The position numbers and the translations under genes are program-made. Below the pieces are notes generated by a model, which saw only the letters and a list, made by a program, of their open reading frames with translations, was not told the DNA's origin and searched no databases. A stretch of DNA of 44,783 bases, taken from NCBI RefSeq assembly GCF_000422925.1, contig NZ_AUGZ01000033.1, positions 1-44,783 on the forward strand, read 5' to 3'. Below are positions 7,103-15,084 of the stretch, piece after piece (position 1 is the stretch's first letter; each line of letters begins with the position of its first letter). Origin of the DNA: Paludibacterium yongneupense DSM 18731 (GTDB lineage Bacteria > Pseudomonadota > Gammaproteobacteria > Burkholderiales > Chromobacteriaceae).

Positions 7103-7317
7103 CGTCCCGGTTTGCCTGTTCATTGCGCAGATGAGCACCGGCCTGTCGAGCGCTCCATTCGCACAGCCGGGCCCGTTCTCCGCAACCCGCCGCTTCATCC
7201 CGCCTCCCCTGCCGATTTCTTCAGCACACTCGCACGCGCTGTCGCATAATCGCTGAATGATCCCTGCGCCGGACACTTCCCCGGCAGGCAGGCTGCGAAC
7301 GATTCCGGTGCACGCTC

Positions 7318-7689
7318 ATGATCCCGATTATTCCCCAGCGCGAATTTCCCGCCCAACGCTGGTTAAAGGTAGTGGTGCGCGGCCTGCATCTGGTGGCCGT
7401 GATCCAGTTCTGCGCCGGCGTGCTCGCACAGCCGATGGCCGAACCGTCCGGCGGCCTTGCGGTGCTGCTGACCGGGCTGACGCTATGGGCGCTCGATCTG
7501 TGGCAGCACCCCGACCATCTTCGCCAGATGGTCGGCCTGAGCATGCTGATCAAGCTGCTGCTGGTCGCCGCGATGATGCATATCCCCGCGCTGCGCCTGC
7601 CGCTGCTATGGCTGATCGTGGTCTGGTCGGCCGTGTTCTCGCATGCCCCCTCCAGTTTCCGCAATATCCGGCTCGGCGGCCGCCCCTAG
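7318..7689 (+). CDS. small integral membrane protein of unknown function
   Basis: This gene encodes 123 residues. After a charged N-terminus there are about three to four hydrophobic segments (roughly residues 20-40, 47-63, 72-92 and 94-110), and it ends with the polar tail SHAPSSFRNIRLGG. The protein is probably an inner-membrane protein. The start ATG at 7318 has no strong ribosome site. It may form a transcription unit of its own, because the flavodiiron gene begins 176 bases later behind its own ribosome site. No characterised family is recognised. Confidence 0.65.
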   Translation: MIPIIPQREFPAQRWLKVVVRGLHLVAVIQFCAGVLAQPMAEPSGGLAVLLTGLTLWALDLWQHPDHLRQMVGLSMLIKLLLVAAMMHIPALRLPLLWLIVVWSAVFSHAPSSFRNIRLGGRP

Positions 7690-7705
7690 CCGACGCCTCC
7701 CCCGG

Positions 7706-7724
7706 CTGTCACTAAACGGGACAG
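7706..7724. promoter_or_regulatory. inverted repeat upstream of the flavodiiron gene
   Basis: CTGTC (7706-7710) and GACAG (7720-7724) are separated by 9 bases, about 140 bases ahead of the flavodiiron start codon. It could be a regulator site (flavodiiron genes are often NO- or oxygen-responsive), but it matches no consensus that I can name. Confidence 0.25.
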
Positions 7725-7865
7725 TCGGACGGCAAACAGCCCGATGTGCTTGTCGCAACCGTCCTCCGGGACAATAGTGCAGCCAGGGCAGGGTCACTCC
7801 GTTGCGGCCGCCCTGCCTTTCCGCCCAGGCGGAACGCCCGCCAGCGACAGCACAGGGGATGAATC

Positions 7866-9053
7866 ATGATCGTCAGACAGCTCAAGCCCAACGTCTATTC
7901 GTTGGCCGCACAGGACTGGGACCGCAAGCTGTTCGACGAACTGGTGCCCTTGCCCGAAGGGACCAGCTACAACGCCTACCTGATCAAGGGCAGCGAAAAA
8001 ACCGCACTGATCGATACAGTGCACCCGTCGATGGCGGAGGACTTCGTTCTCGCACTGCAGAAGCTCGGTCTGACACGGCTGGACTACATCATTTCCAATC
8101 ACGCCGAGCTCGATCACGCCGGATCCATCCCGGCCGTACTAGCCGCCTTCCCGGAAGCGAAGGTGCTGGCCAATGCCAAATGCCGCAGCCTGCTGGTCGC
8201 CGGCCTCAATCTGCCGCGCGAGATGTTCGGCCTGATCCAGGATAATCACACGCTGTCGCTCGGCGATACCTCGCTGCGCTTCATGTGGATGCCCTGGGTG
8301 CATTGGCCGGACAGCACCGTCACCTATCTCGAGCCGGACAACATCCTGTTCACCTGCGACTTCATGGGCTCGCACCTCGCGACCTCGGACGTGTTCGCCG
8401 ACGACGAAGCGCGCGTCGAGCGCGCGGCGCGCATGTATTACGCTGAAATCATGATGCCTTACCGCAAGCATGTGATGCGGCATCTGGAGCGTCTGACGGC
8501 GGAAAACATTGCGATGATCGCGCCCAGTCACGGCCCGGTCTATGCGCGCCCGGCCTTCATTCTCGATCTGTATCGGCGCTGGGCGGGAGATACGCCGCGC
8601 CCCGAAGTCATCGTCCCCTACCTCTCGATGTACGAGAGCACCAGCAAGATGGTCGCGTATCTGCTCGACAGGCTGATGGAACAGAATCTGAAGGTTCAGC
8701 CATTCAATGTCGTCGAGCTCGACAGCGGACGCTTTGCGTCTTCGCTGGTCGAAGCCTCGACCCTGATCTTCGCCTCGCCCACGGTACTGGATGGCGCCCA
8801 TCCGGCCATGGCCAATGCCGCCTTCCTGGCCAATGCACTAAAGCCGAAAGCCACTCACGCCGGCATTATCGGTTCCTATGGCTGGGGCACGTCGATGCCG
8901 GAAAATCTGCGGCCGCTGCTGAACAATCTGAATGCGGAGTGGCTGGAACCCGTCATCGCCAGCGGCGTGCCCAAGCCGGAAGATTTCGCCGCCCTCGACC
9001 GCCTGGCCGGCGCGATCCTGCAGGCCAACCAGCCAGCCCCTGCCACGGCATGA
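7866..9053 (+). CDS. flavodiiron protein (FprA-type A-flavoprotein, NO/O2 reductase)
   Basis: This gene encodes 395 residues with an AGGGGAT ribosome site before ATG 7866. The N-terminal metallo-beta-lactamase-like domain (about 1-250) has the diiron ligands His79, Glu81, Asp83, His146, Asp165 and His222, spaced as in characterised flavodiiron proteins. The C-terminal flavodoxin domain (about 255-390) starts with VIVPYLSMYESTSKMV, the FMN phosphate loop. The enzyme reduces NO to N2O or O2 to water in the cytoplasm, protecting against nitrosative or oxidative stress. Unlike E. coli NorV it has no C-terminal rubredoxin domain, so it needs a separate electron donor, and none is encoded beside it. 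A strong terminator follows. Confidence 0.93.
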   Translation: MIVRQLKPNVYSLAAQDWDRKLFDELVPLPEGTSYNAYLIKGSEKTALIDTVHPSMAEDFVLALQKLGLTRLDYIISNHAELDHAGSIPAVLAAFPEAKVLANAKCRSLLVAGLNLPREMFGLIQDNHTLSLGDTSLRFMWMPWVHWPDSTVTYLEPDNILFTCDFMGSHLATSDVFADDEARVERAARMYYAEIMMPYRKHVMRHLERLTAENIAMIAPSHGPVYARPAFILDLYRRWAGDTPRPEVIVPYLSMYESTSKMVAYLLDRLMEQNLKVQPFNVVELDSGRFASSLVEASTLIFASPTVLDGAHPAMANAAFLANALKPKATHAGIIGSYGWGTSMPENLRPLLNNLNAEWLEPVIASGVPKPEDFAALDRLAGAILQANQPAPATA

Positions 9054-9078
9054 GCGCGCGAGCGACATCTCGCACCCG

Positions 9079-9114
9079 GCAGTAAAAAAGCGGCCGTGGC
9101 CGCTTTTTTACTGC
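9079..9114. terminator. bidirectional intrinsic terminator
   Basis: This is a perfect 17-bp inverted repeat with a 2-base loop. The left arm (9079-9095) contains GTAAAAAAGCGGCC and the right arm (9098-9114) its exact complement. A and T runs at both ends allow termination in both directions, between the convergent flavodiiron and MFS genes. Confidence 0.92.
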
Positions 9115-9129
9115 CGCTCGACACCGGAT

Positions 9130-10440
9130 TCAGCGCCGGGCGAAGGCCACGGCCAAAGCCGCGCCGCGGCGGCGCTCGCTCAGCGTCAGCCAGAGGCCGA
9201 TGCACACGCTCATGATCGCCAGAGCGATCACATAGTGCGCGGGAGCCAATGCGTCCCCCTTGAGCAGCAACGCCACCAGCATGGGGGTCAGCCCTCCGAA
9301 TACCGCGTAGGCCAGGTTATAGGACAGGGACAGCCCGCTGAAACGCACTGCAGCCGGAAACGCTCTCACCATGATGCAAGGCACGGTCGCGATCACACCG
9401 ACGGTAAAGCCGAGCAGAGCATAGCCGGGAAACAGCCATCCAGGGTGGGCGGCGATGCCGCCGTAGAACAGATGGCAGGCGCCGGCCAGCAGTAGCGAAC
9501 CGCCGGTCAGCACCGAGCCATTGCCAAAGCGGTCGGTCAGACTGCCGGCCAACACACAGCCGAGCGACAGCGCGAGCACGGCCAGGCAATTGGCCTGCAG
9601 AGCGAGCCCGGGCCCGATCTGCGGCAGCTTGCCCAGCAGGGCCGGCGTCATCAGTATCACCACCACGATGCCGCCCGTCAGCATCCAGGTGACGAGCATG
9701 GACAGCAGCATCGCGCCGCGATGCGCAGCCATCACGCGTTTCATCGGCCATTCGGTCAGCACTGCGCGCTGCGCCTCCATCTCGCGGAATATCGGCGTCT
9801 CTTGCAGATAACCGCGCAGCCAGACCGAGATCAGGCCGAACACGCCGCCCAGCAGAAAGGGAATACGCCAGGCATAAGCGATCAACTCGTCGTTGCCGAA
9901 GCGAGCATGCATCACGGAGGCGACCAGCGAGCCAAGCAGGATGCCGATGGTCAAACCGGCGGTCAGGGTGCCGCAGGCAAAACCGACCCGACGCGTCGGC
10001 ACATGCTCCGACACGAAGACCCAGGCGCCCGGCACTTCGCCGCCAATAGCCGCGCCCTGCAATACCCGCAACAGCAGCAGCAGGACGGGGGCCCAGACGC
10101 CGGCTACCGCATAGCTGGGCAACAAACCCATGATGAAGGTCGGCAGCGCCATCAGCAGAATGCTCAAGGTGAACATGCGCTTGCGTCCCTGCAGGTCGCC
10201 AAAGTGGGCCATCACGATGCCGCCGAGTGGCCGCGCCAGGTAGCCGGCGGCAAAGATGCCATAGGTCTGCAGCTGCACGAGCCAGTCCGGACTGTGCGGC
10301 GGAAAGAATACATGCCCCATCACGGCGGCGAAGAACACATAGATGACGAAGTCGTAGAATTCGAGGGTGCCGCCGAGGGCGGCCAGTGCGAGAGTGCGGT
10401 AGTCGCCGCCGTTGAGCGGCCTTGCGTGTTGGTCAGACAT
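9130..10440 (-). CDS. MFS transporter, metabolite:H+ symporter (MHS) type
   Basis: This gene encodes 436 residues with about 12 hydrophobic segments. After helix 1 comes FYDFVIYVFFA, and the loop between helices 2 and 3 has PLGGIVMAHFGDLQGRKRMF, the MFS signature typical of the MHS family (ProP, KgtP, ShiA and citrate/alpha-ketoglutarate carriers). A second related motif is LTDRFGNG. It would import a small organic acid or osmolyte with protons across the inner membrane. The start ATG at 10440 has a GGGA about 11 bases upstream. It is transcribed alone and convergent with the flavodiiron gene. The substrate cannot be assigned; the dehydrogenase upstream on the same strand is about 400 bp away, so joint function is speculative. 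Confidence 0.9.
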   Translation of the reverse strand: MSDQHARPLNGGDYRTLALAALGGTLEFYDFVIYVFFAAVMGHVFFPPHSPDWLVQLQTYGIFAAGYLARPLGGIVMAHFGDLQGRKRMFTLSILLMALPTFIMGLLPSYAVAGVWAPVLLLLLRVLQGAAIGGEVPGAWVFVSEHVPTRRVGFACGTLTAGLTIGILLGSLVASVMHARFGNDELIAYAWRIPFLLGGVFGLISVWLRGYLQETPIFREMEAQRAVLTEWPMKRVMAAHRGAMLLSMLVTWMLTGGIVVVILMTPALLGKLPQIGPGLALQANCLAVLALSLGCVLAGSLTDRFGNGSVLTGGSLLLAGACHLFYGGIAAHPGWLFPGYALLGFTVGVIATVPCIMVRAFPAAVRFSGLSLSYNLAYAVFGGLTPMLVALLLKGDALAPAHYVIALAIMSVCIGLWLTLSERRRGAALAVAFARR

Positions 10441-10836
10441 GATTGCGATCCCGATCGGTCATTATTGTATTTGGTGCGCTATTGCCAGACCCAGCATACC
10501 GCAAGCTGGCGCAAGCACAAAACACCAACAAGAAACCAAACAAGGCAATACGTCACAACTAAATGCTACAAGTTACCGTATAAAAACAAATAAAATTCAA
10601 AGAATAGATAAAATGTAGAATGGCGGCCGCGCAAAACGAAATCTGCCGCAATGTTGCCGCCCTGCCCGATCCTGGCCGGGCAGCCGTGTATGGGCCGTGG
10701 CGGCGTCGCGGAAGAGCGGCCGGCGATCGTCCCTGCATCGCGGCGCGGGATGCTCGAAGCCGCGATGCAAGCCCGCGGCTTCAGCAGGCATGGGGGTCGG
10801 GTGCAAGCTCCCGACGCCGGCAGCTTGCCGCAGCTC
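10441..10836. other. intergenic region with an AT-rich promoter-like block
   Basis: About 10500-10620 is strikingly AT-rich for this chromosome and lies directly upstream of the MFS gene on the minus strand, so it probably holds its promoter. The rest (10620-10836) is GC-rich and follows the dehydrogenase stop. It includes an AGCCGCG/CGCGGCT repeat near 10760-10781 without a T-run. ORFs here (for example 10620-10910 plus) only mirror GC-rich composition; no gene is supported. Confidence 0.45.
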
Positions 10837-11799
10837 TCACGCGACCGGTGTCAGCGGCTCGCGACCGGCGAGGACCGCCTCGAGGTTGTCGAGCGCGCAA
10901 AACCCCATAGCGTTGCGCGTCTCTATGGTCGCGCTGGCGGCGTGCGGAGTTAGAAACACATTGGGCAGTGTGGCAAAACGCTGGTCAAAGGCGGGTTCGC
11001 TCGCGAAAACATCGAGCCCGGCCGCCGCCAGGCGTTCGCTTTGCAAGGCGTCCAGCAAGGCCTCTTCATCGACGAGCTGGCCGCGTGCGGTATTGACCAG
11101 CACCGCTCGCGGCGGCAGCAAGGCGAGCGCGGCGCGATCGATGACATGGCGGGTCGATGCGCTGGCAGGGGCATGCAGGGATAGAAATTCGCAGTACGGC
11201 AGCATGGCATGGAAATCGTCGAAATAGCGTGCCCCTTGCTCCAGTTCGGGCGGCAGGCGCGTGCGATTGTGGTACAGCACCTTCATGCCGAAGCCGCGCG
11301 CTCGCTGTGCCATTTCGCGTCCGATGCGTCCCATGCCATAGATGCCGATCGTCTTGCCGCTGACCTTGAGCCCGAGCATTTCACCCAGGCCGAGCACCCG
11401 GCGCCACCCCGCGCGCATCAGGTCGTTATATTCGCCGGCCCGGCGCGCCGCACACAGCAGCAGCATCATGGCCAGATCGGCGGTGCACTCGGTCGGCCCT
11501 TCCGGCGCATTGGTCACCACGATGCCGCGCGCGCGGGCTGCCGCGACGTCGACATGTTCGAAGCCGGCGCTCAAGGTGGCGATGATCCGCAGGCAGTCCG
11601 GCATGCGCGCTATCGTAGCCGCATCGAGCTTCACCGTGGCCCCCACCAGCAGACCCTCAGCCTGGTGGCGGGCGACACGGGCCAGCACTTCGTTGCTATC
11701 GGGAATATCGTCTTGCGACAACAGGGCATCGAAGTCCCGGCTCGCGCGCGCGGCGACGGCTTGCGGTACGGCACGGGCAATGACAATTCGCGGTTTCAT
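10837..11799 (-). CDS. D-isomer-specific 2-hydroxyacid dehydrogenase (glyoxylate/hydroxypyruvate reductase-like)
   Basis: This gene encodes 320 residues starting at Met 11799 (MKPRIVIA), where the substrate-binding domain begins; a longer frame to 11856 adds residues unlike the family. The NAD(P)-binding motif YGMGRIGREMA lies at about residues 154-164. The catalytic triad is Arg239 (NTARGQLVDEEAL), Glu268 (DVFASEP) and His286 (LTPHAA). It reduces 2-oxoacids such as glyoxylate or hydroxypyruvate to D-hydroxyacids, or the reverse, in the cytoplasm. NRT just after the second strand suggests NADPH preference. It is transcribed alone. The exact substrate is not determinable. Confidence 0.92.
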   Translation of the reverse strand: MKPRIVIARAVPQAVAARASRDFDALLSQDDIPDSNEVLARVARHQAEGLLVGATVKLDAATIARMPDCLRIIATLSAGFEHVDVAAARARGIVVTNAPEGPTECTADLAMMLLLCAARRAGEYNDLMRAGWRRVLGLGEMLGLKVSGKTIGIYGMGRIGREMAQRARGFGMKVLYHNRTRLPPELEQGARYFDDFHAMLPYCEFLSLHAPASASTRHVIDRAALALLPPRAVLVNTARGQLVDEEALLDALQSERLAAAGLDVFASEPAFDQRFATLPNVFLTPHAASATIETRNAMGFCALDNLEAVLAGREPLTPVA

Positions 11800-12177
11800 A
11801 TCATCTTCATCACAGGATAGGGGTGGAATGAGAACGTCGTGGCCGCGCAGCGGCATCCGGAAAGTTTACACCCGGACTTTTGCCCGGGTTTAGCGCGAAA
11901 CAGAGAAAGTCGCACCTGTCCGACGCCGTCGAATTGTGCAACGGCACATTACGCGGCACGGCCGCGCTGCCTCCGACGCGCCGCGGCGCGCTCGCCCACG
12001 CTTGCGGGCTGGCGAACTCGCGCGCCAGGCCCGATAATGAGCCCAACCCGGCGCTTTCGCGCAACGGCGGACGCGTGTTGCAGCGGCGCTGCTCCTCGCT
12101 TTCACCGCGCGCGGGCCAGTCCCCGGTCCCGGACAACGGCAGGCCCGCGTACCGGCAACCGATTCAAGGAGTCGCAG
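11800..12177. other. intergenic region between divergent genes
   Basis: This is the spacer between the divergently transcribed dehydrogenase and the VOC gene. It contains a short inverted repeat ACCCGG/CCGGGT near 11870-11890 and a GCGCCGCGGCGC palindrome near 11978. GC-rich overlapping ORFs have no support. No operator or promoter can be named with confidence. Confidence 0.4.
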
Positions 12178-12615
12178 ATGGCACGTGTCAGTACCTACCT
12201 CAATTTCCCGCGCGTGACCGAACACGCGTTTCTGTTCTACCGCTCAGTGTTCGCAACCGAGTTTTGCGCGCCCATGGTCAAATTCAGGGATATTCCGACC
12301 TCCCCCGAACAGCCGCCGTTTGCCGAAGCCGACCAGGACCTGGTCATGCACGTCGAATTGCCCATTCTCGGCGGACATATTCTGATGGGAACCGATGCCC
12401 CGCATTCGATGGGCTTCCCCGTTGTGACCGGCAACAATATATCCATCAATCTGGAGCCGGACAGCCGCGAAGAAGCCGACCGCCTGTTCGCGGCGCTGGT
12501 GGAGGGCGGGAGCGTCGAAATGCCGCTGCGCGACATGTTCTGGGGCGGTTACTTCGGCATACTGACCGATCGCTACAACATACGCTGGATGTTCAATTGC
12601 CCGGCCACTGCGTGA
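12178..12615 (+). CDS. VOC-superfamily protein, PhnB-like
   Basis: This gene encodes 145 residues from ATG 12178, with AAGGA eight bases upstream. The fold is a PhnB/glyoxalase-bleomycin-resistance (VOC) type: it opens ARVSTYLNFP, has FYRSVFATEF near residues 20-29, LGGHILMGTDAP in the middle and closes with FWGGYFGILTDRYNIRWMFN. PhnB-like proteins are small cytoplasmic dimers; the founding member, in the phn region of E. coli, is not required for phosphonate use. The true substrate is unknown. It lies 42 bp ahead of the TfoX-like gene on the same strand, so the two may be co-transcribed. Confidence 0.9.
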   Translation: MARVSTYLNFPRVTEHAFLFYRSVFATEFCAPMVKFRDIPTSPEQPPFAEADQDLVMHVELPILGGHILMGTDAPHSMGFPVVTGNNISINLEPDSREEADRLFAALVEGGSVEMPLRDMFWGGYFGILTDRYNIRWMFNCPATA

Positions 12616-12656
12616 CGCCGAACGCATAGGCCTGAAAAGCACACGGAGCGACCGCC

Positions 12657-13004
12657 ATGGCCAGCACACGGGATTTCGTCGATTATGTCTGCGAACAGGC
12701 CGGCCTGGGCGCGGCGCTCGGCTACCGCAAGATGTTCGGCGAGTACGCGCTTTATCTGGACGGCAAGGTCGTCGGCCTTGTCTGCGACAACGCCCTCTAC
12801 CTGAAGCCGACCCAGGCTGCCCGCGAGCTGCTGTCGCCGCTGGTGGAAGGGCTGCCCTACCCCGGCGCCAAGGCGCATTTTCTGATCGAGCAGGCGCTCG
12901 ACGAGCCCGAACTGCTGCGGCGCTTGCTGCAGGCGACCGCCGCCGAATTGCCGCCGCCGCGCCCCAAACCGCCCAAACCGCCCGGACGATCGCCGCGACG
13001 TTGA
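12657..13004 (+). CDS. TfoX/Sxy N-terminal-domain protein
   Basis: This gene encodes 115 residues with a GGAG nine bases before ATG 12657. Residues 4-95 match the TfoX N-terminal domain: FVDYVCEQAG, then the hallmark YRKMFGEYALYLDGKVVGLVCDN and LYLKPT. The C-terminal domain of full-length TfoX/Sxy (competence activator) is missing, and the tail is a low-complexity Pro/Lys/Arg stretch (PPPRPKPPKPPGRSPRR). Stand-alone N-domain proteins are common and uncharacterised; a role in natural competence is not implied. It is probably co-transcribed with the PhnB-like gene. Confidence 0.9.
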   Translation: MASTRDFVDYVCEQAGLGAALGYRKMFGEYALYLDGKVVGLVCDNALYLKPTQAARELLSPLVEGLPYPGAKAHFLIEQALDEPELLRRLLQATAAELPPPRPKPPKPPGRSPRR

Positions 13005-13208
13005 CGGCACGGGCTCAACGCTCGCAAAAGTTGCGTCGAACGACTCGCACCGAAGCACCGAAAGCCTATCCACGGGCGCTTGAACGGTTATTTTTTCTAC
13101 GGTGACGACCCACCATGCTGCGAGCGGGCGAGGACTCATAGCTCAAGCCCGGCATCCGGCTGTCAGCGGCGAATCTGCGCGGGGACGCGCCACATGCAAA
13201 ACGCGGGG

Positions 13209-13535
13209 TCAGAATACGTAACTGACGCCGACATTCAGTACCGGCATATACCTGAGCCGATTGGCCTTGCTTTCCAGATCGCTCTTCTCGGTAGCGATAT
13301 CGTTGACCGCTTGCTGTTGCAGCGCCTGGCTCGCACTCAGATCGACCGAAGGCTTGCCATAAGCGACGCCAAGGTCCGAATAAAACCCCAGCCCCTTCCG
13401 CGGCGTATGGCCAAAGCCGAAACCAAGGTAGGGACGTACCGTGGGGAATTTCACCGTCGCCGTGAGCGATTGGCCTGACGCGCTGTATTGGTTGCCGTTG
13501 ATGGTGTAGCACGCGACAAACTCGCGATACCGGCC
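13209..13535 (-). pseudogene. outer-membrane beta-barrel protein, C-terminal fragment
   Basis: The minus-strand frame encodes the last ~108 residues of an outer-membrane barrel. Alternating strands (TATVKFPTVRPYLGFGFGH, then GLGFYSDLGVAYG), a periplasmic-turn-like helix and a final strand ending YVF with the C-terminal Phe recognised by the BAM machinery are all present. Upstream of about 13535 the frame runs without a Met into the 3' end of the ABC ATPase gene, whose stop is at 13550-13552, so the signal peptide and first strands are missing. This looks like a gene cut by a rearrangement whose breakpoint is at the end of the ABC operon. A GTG at 13454 is internal to a strand and is not a credible start. 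Confidence 0.7.
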
Positions 13536-13549
13536 ATGAGCGGTCCGGA

Positions 13550-14245
13550 TCAGCCGTCGCCCCCCGTTCCGATGACGCCTTCAAGATGCCCGTCACGCAG
13601 GGTGACGGCGCGATTGCACATATGCGCGATCACATCGGCATCATGACTGACCAGCAACAGCGTCATGTCGTATTCCGTCTTCAGCCGGTTGAGCAGGTTG
13701 AGAATGCCGGCCTGAACCGACATATCGAGCGCGGAGGTCGGCTCGTCGAGCAGGAGCAAGCTCGGTCGCAGCGATAGTGCGGCCGCGATGGCCACCCTCT
13801 GGCGCTGGCCGCCCGACAACTGATGCGGGTAACGATCGGCCACGGCGGCCGGCAGATCCACCGCCGCCAGCAATTCGGCCACCCTGGCGTCGGGACGTTT
13901 TTCACCGGCCAGCAGCAAGGGCTCGCGCAGGGCACGCCCGATGCGATGGCGCGGGTGCAGCGAAGCATAAGGGTCCTGGAACACCATCTGCACTTTGCCG
14001 CGCAAGCCGGCTTCGAAACGCCGCCCCGGGAGCAGCGTCTGCCCGAGCAGACATATCTCGCCGCTCCACTCGCGATGCAGGCCGGCCAGAACCCGCAGCA
14101 AGCTGGATTTGCCGCACCCGGACGGGCCGACCAGACCGAAGGTCTCGCCGGCCTTCACCGTCAGCGCGGCTTCGCGCACGACGGTGCGCTCTCTGCCGTC
14201 GCTGCGATGCCAGACCCTGACGTCTTGCAAATGGACTGCACTCAT
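13550..14245 (-). CDS. ABC transporter ATPase, Dpp/OppF type
   Basis: This gene encodes 231 residues from ATG 14245, overlapping the stop of the preceding ATPase as ATGA. The long open frame extending to 14827 is an overlap shadow. It has Walker A GPSGCGKSS (residues 40-48), Q-loop MVFQDPYASLHPR, signature LSGGQRQR and Walker B LLLLDEPTSALD. It lacks the ~80-residue C-terminal oligopeptide-transporter extension of OppF/DppF, as short NikE-like members do. It is the last gene of the six-gene import operon and energises uptake together with the other ATPase at the inner membrane. Confidence 0.93.
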   Translation of the reverse strand: MSAVHLQDVRVWHRSDGRERTVVREAALTVKAGETFGLVGPSGCGKSSLLRVLAGLHREWSGEICLLGQTLLPGRRFEAGLRGKVQMVFQDPYASLHPRHRIGRALREPLLLAGEKRPDARVAELLAAVDLPAAVADRYPHQLSGGQRQRVAIAAALSLRPSLLLLDEPTSALDMSVQAGILNLLNRLKTEYDMTLLLVSHDADVIAHMCNRAVTLRDGHLEGVIGTGGDG

Positions 14246-15084
14246 GTCTGCGCCTCCAGCATGTTCAGAGTCGGCAGCGGCCGCCCCTTTGTCGCTGCCG
14301 AAGGGCGACACTGCCACAGCATCCTCGTATACGGATGGTCGGCATCGGCCAGGCGCGAGGCGGGCAGGGATTCGACCAGGCGGCCCCGGTGCATGACCAG
14401 CACGTGCTCGCAGTGCTGCGCCACTTGCGGCAGGTCGTGGCTGATCAGCAGCAGGGCCATGCCGCGCAGATCGACCTGCGCCCCTATCAGTTCCAGCACC
14501 TGCTCGCGCAGCTCGCGGTCGAGCGCTGAAGTCGGTTCGTCGGCGATCAACAAGCGCGGTTCGGCAATCAGGGTCGCAGCCAGCATAGCCCGCTGCCCCA
14601 TGCCGCCCGACAGCTGATGCGGATAAGCGCGATAGGCGCGCAGAGGATCCGGCATGCCGACCGCTTCCAGCATGGACAACGCCCGGTCGCGCCGCTCGGC
14701 GCGGCCAAGTCGGCGATGAATGCGCAGTCCTTCTTCGACCTGACTGCCGATCCGGCGCACCGGATCGAGCGCATGCCGCGGGTCCTGCAGCATCAATCCT
14801 ATCCGCTGTCCGCGCAGCCGTTGCCACCCGCTCTCGTTCAGACCCGATAAATCGGAACCGTCCATCTGCAAACGGGTCGCGGCAACGACACCGGGCGCGG
14901 CCACCAGACCGAGCAGCGCACGCGCCGTCATCGACTTGCCGGAACCGGACTCCCCCACCAGCGCCAGCCGGCCACCAGGGTGCACGAAGGAGATGCCGTC
15001 GACCACACGTTGTTCGCCCCCTGCGCCGGGAAAGGACACAGTCAGACCGGCCACGTCCAGCACCGGCGGTAAGGTATCAGTCAT
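14242..15084 (-). CDS. ABC transporter ATPase, Dpp/OppD type
   Basis: This gene encodes 280 residues. It has Walker A GESGSGKS (residues 44-51), Q-loop LMLQDPRHALDPV (typical of D-type subunits), signature LSGGMGQR and Walker B LLIADEPTSALD, ending with a short C-terminal part (DADHPYTRML). It overlaps the end of the permease gene upstream by 8 bases and the following ATPase by 4. It is the D subunit of the peptide/nickel-type importer. Confidence 0.94.
   Translation of the reverse strand: MTDTLPPVLDVAGLTVSFPGAGGEQRVVDGISFVHPGGRLALVGESGSGKSMTARALLGLVAAPGVVAATRLQMDGSDLSGLNESGWQRLRGQRIGLMLQDPRHALDPVRRIGSQVEEGLRIHRRLGRAERRDRALSMLEAVGMPDPLRAYRAYPHQLSGGMGQRAMLAATLIAEPRLLIADEPTSALDRELREQVLELIGAQVDLRGMALLLISHDLPQVAQHCEHVLVMHRGRLVESLPASRLADADHPYTRMLWQCRPSAATKGRPLPTLNMLEAQT

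Noticed and set aside
12657-13004. Competence activator TfoX/Sxy
   Set aside because: Only the N-terminal domain is present and the C-terminal activator domain is absent, so a competence role is not claimed.
13550-14827. 425-codon version of the last ABC ATPase
   Set aside because: The first ~190 codons overlap the preceding ATPase in another frame and look non-coding; the ATPase starts at ATG 14245 in the ATGA overlap.
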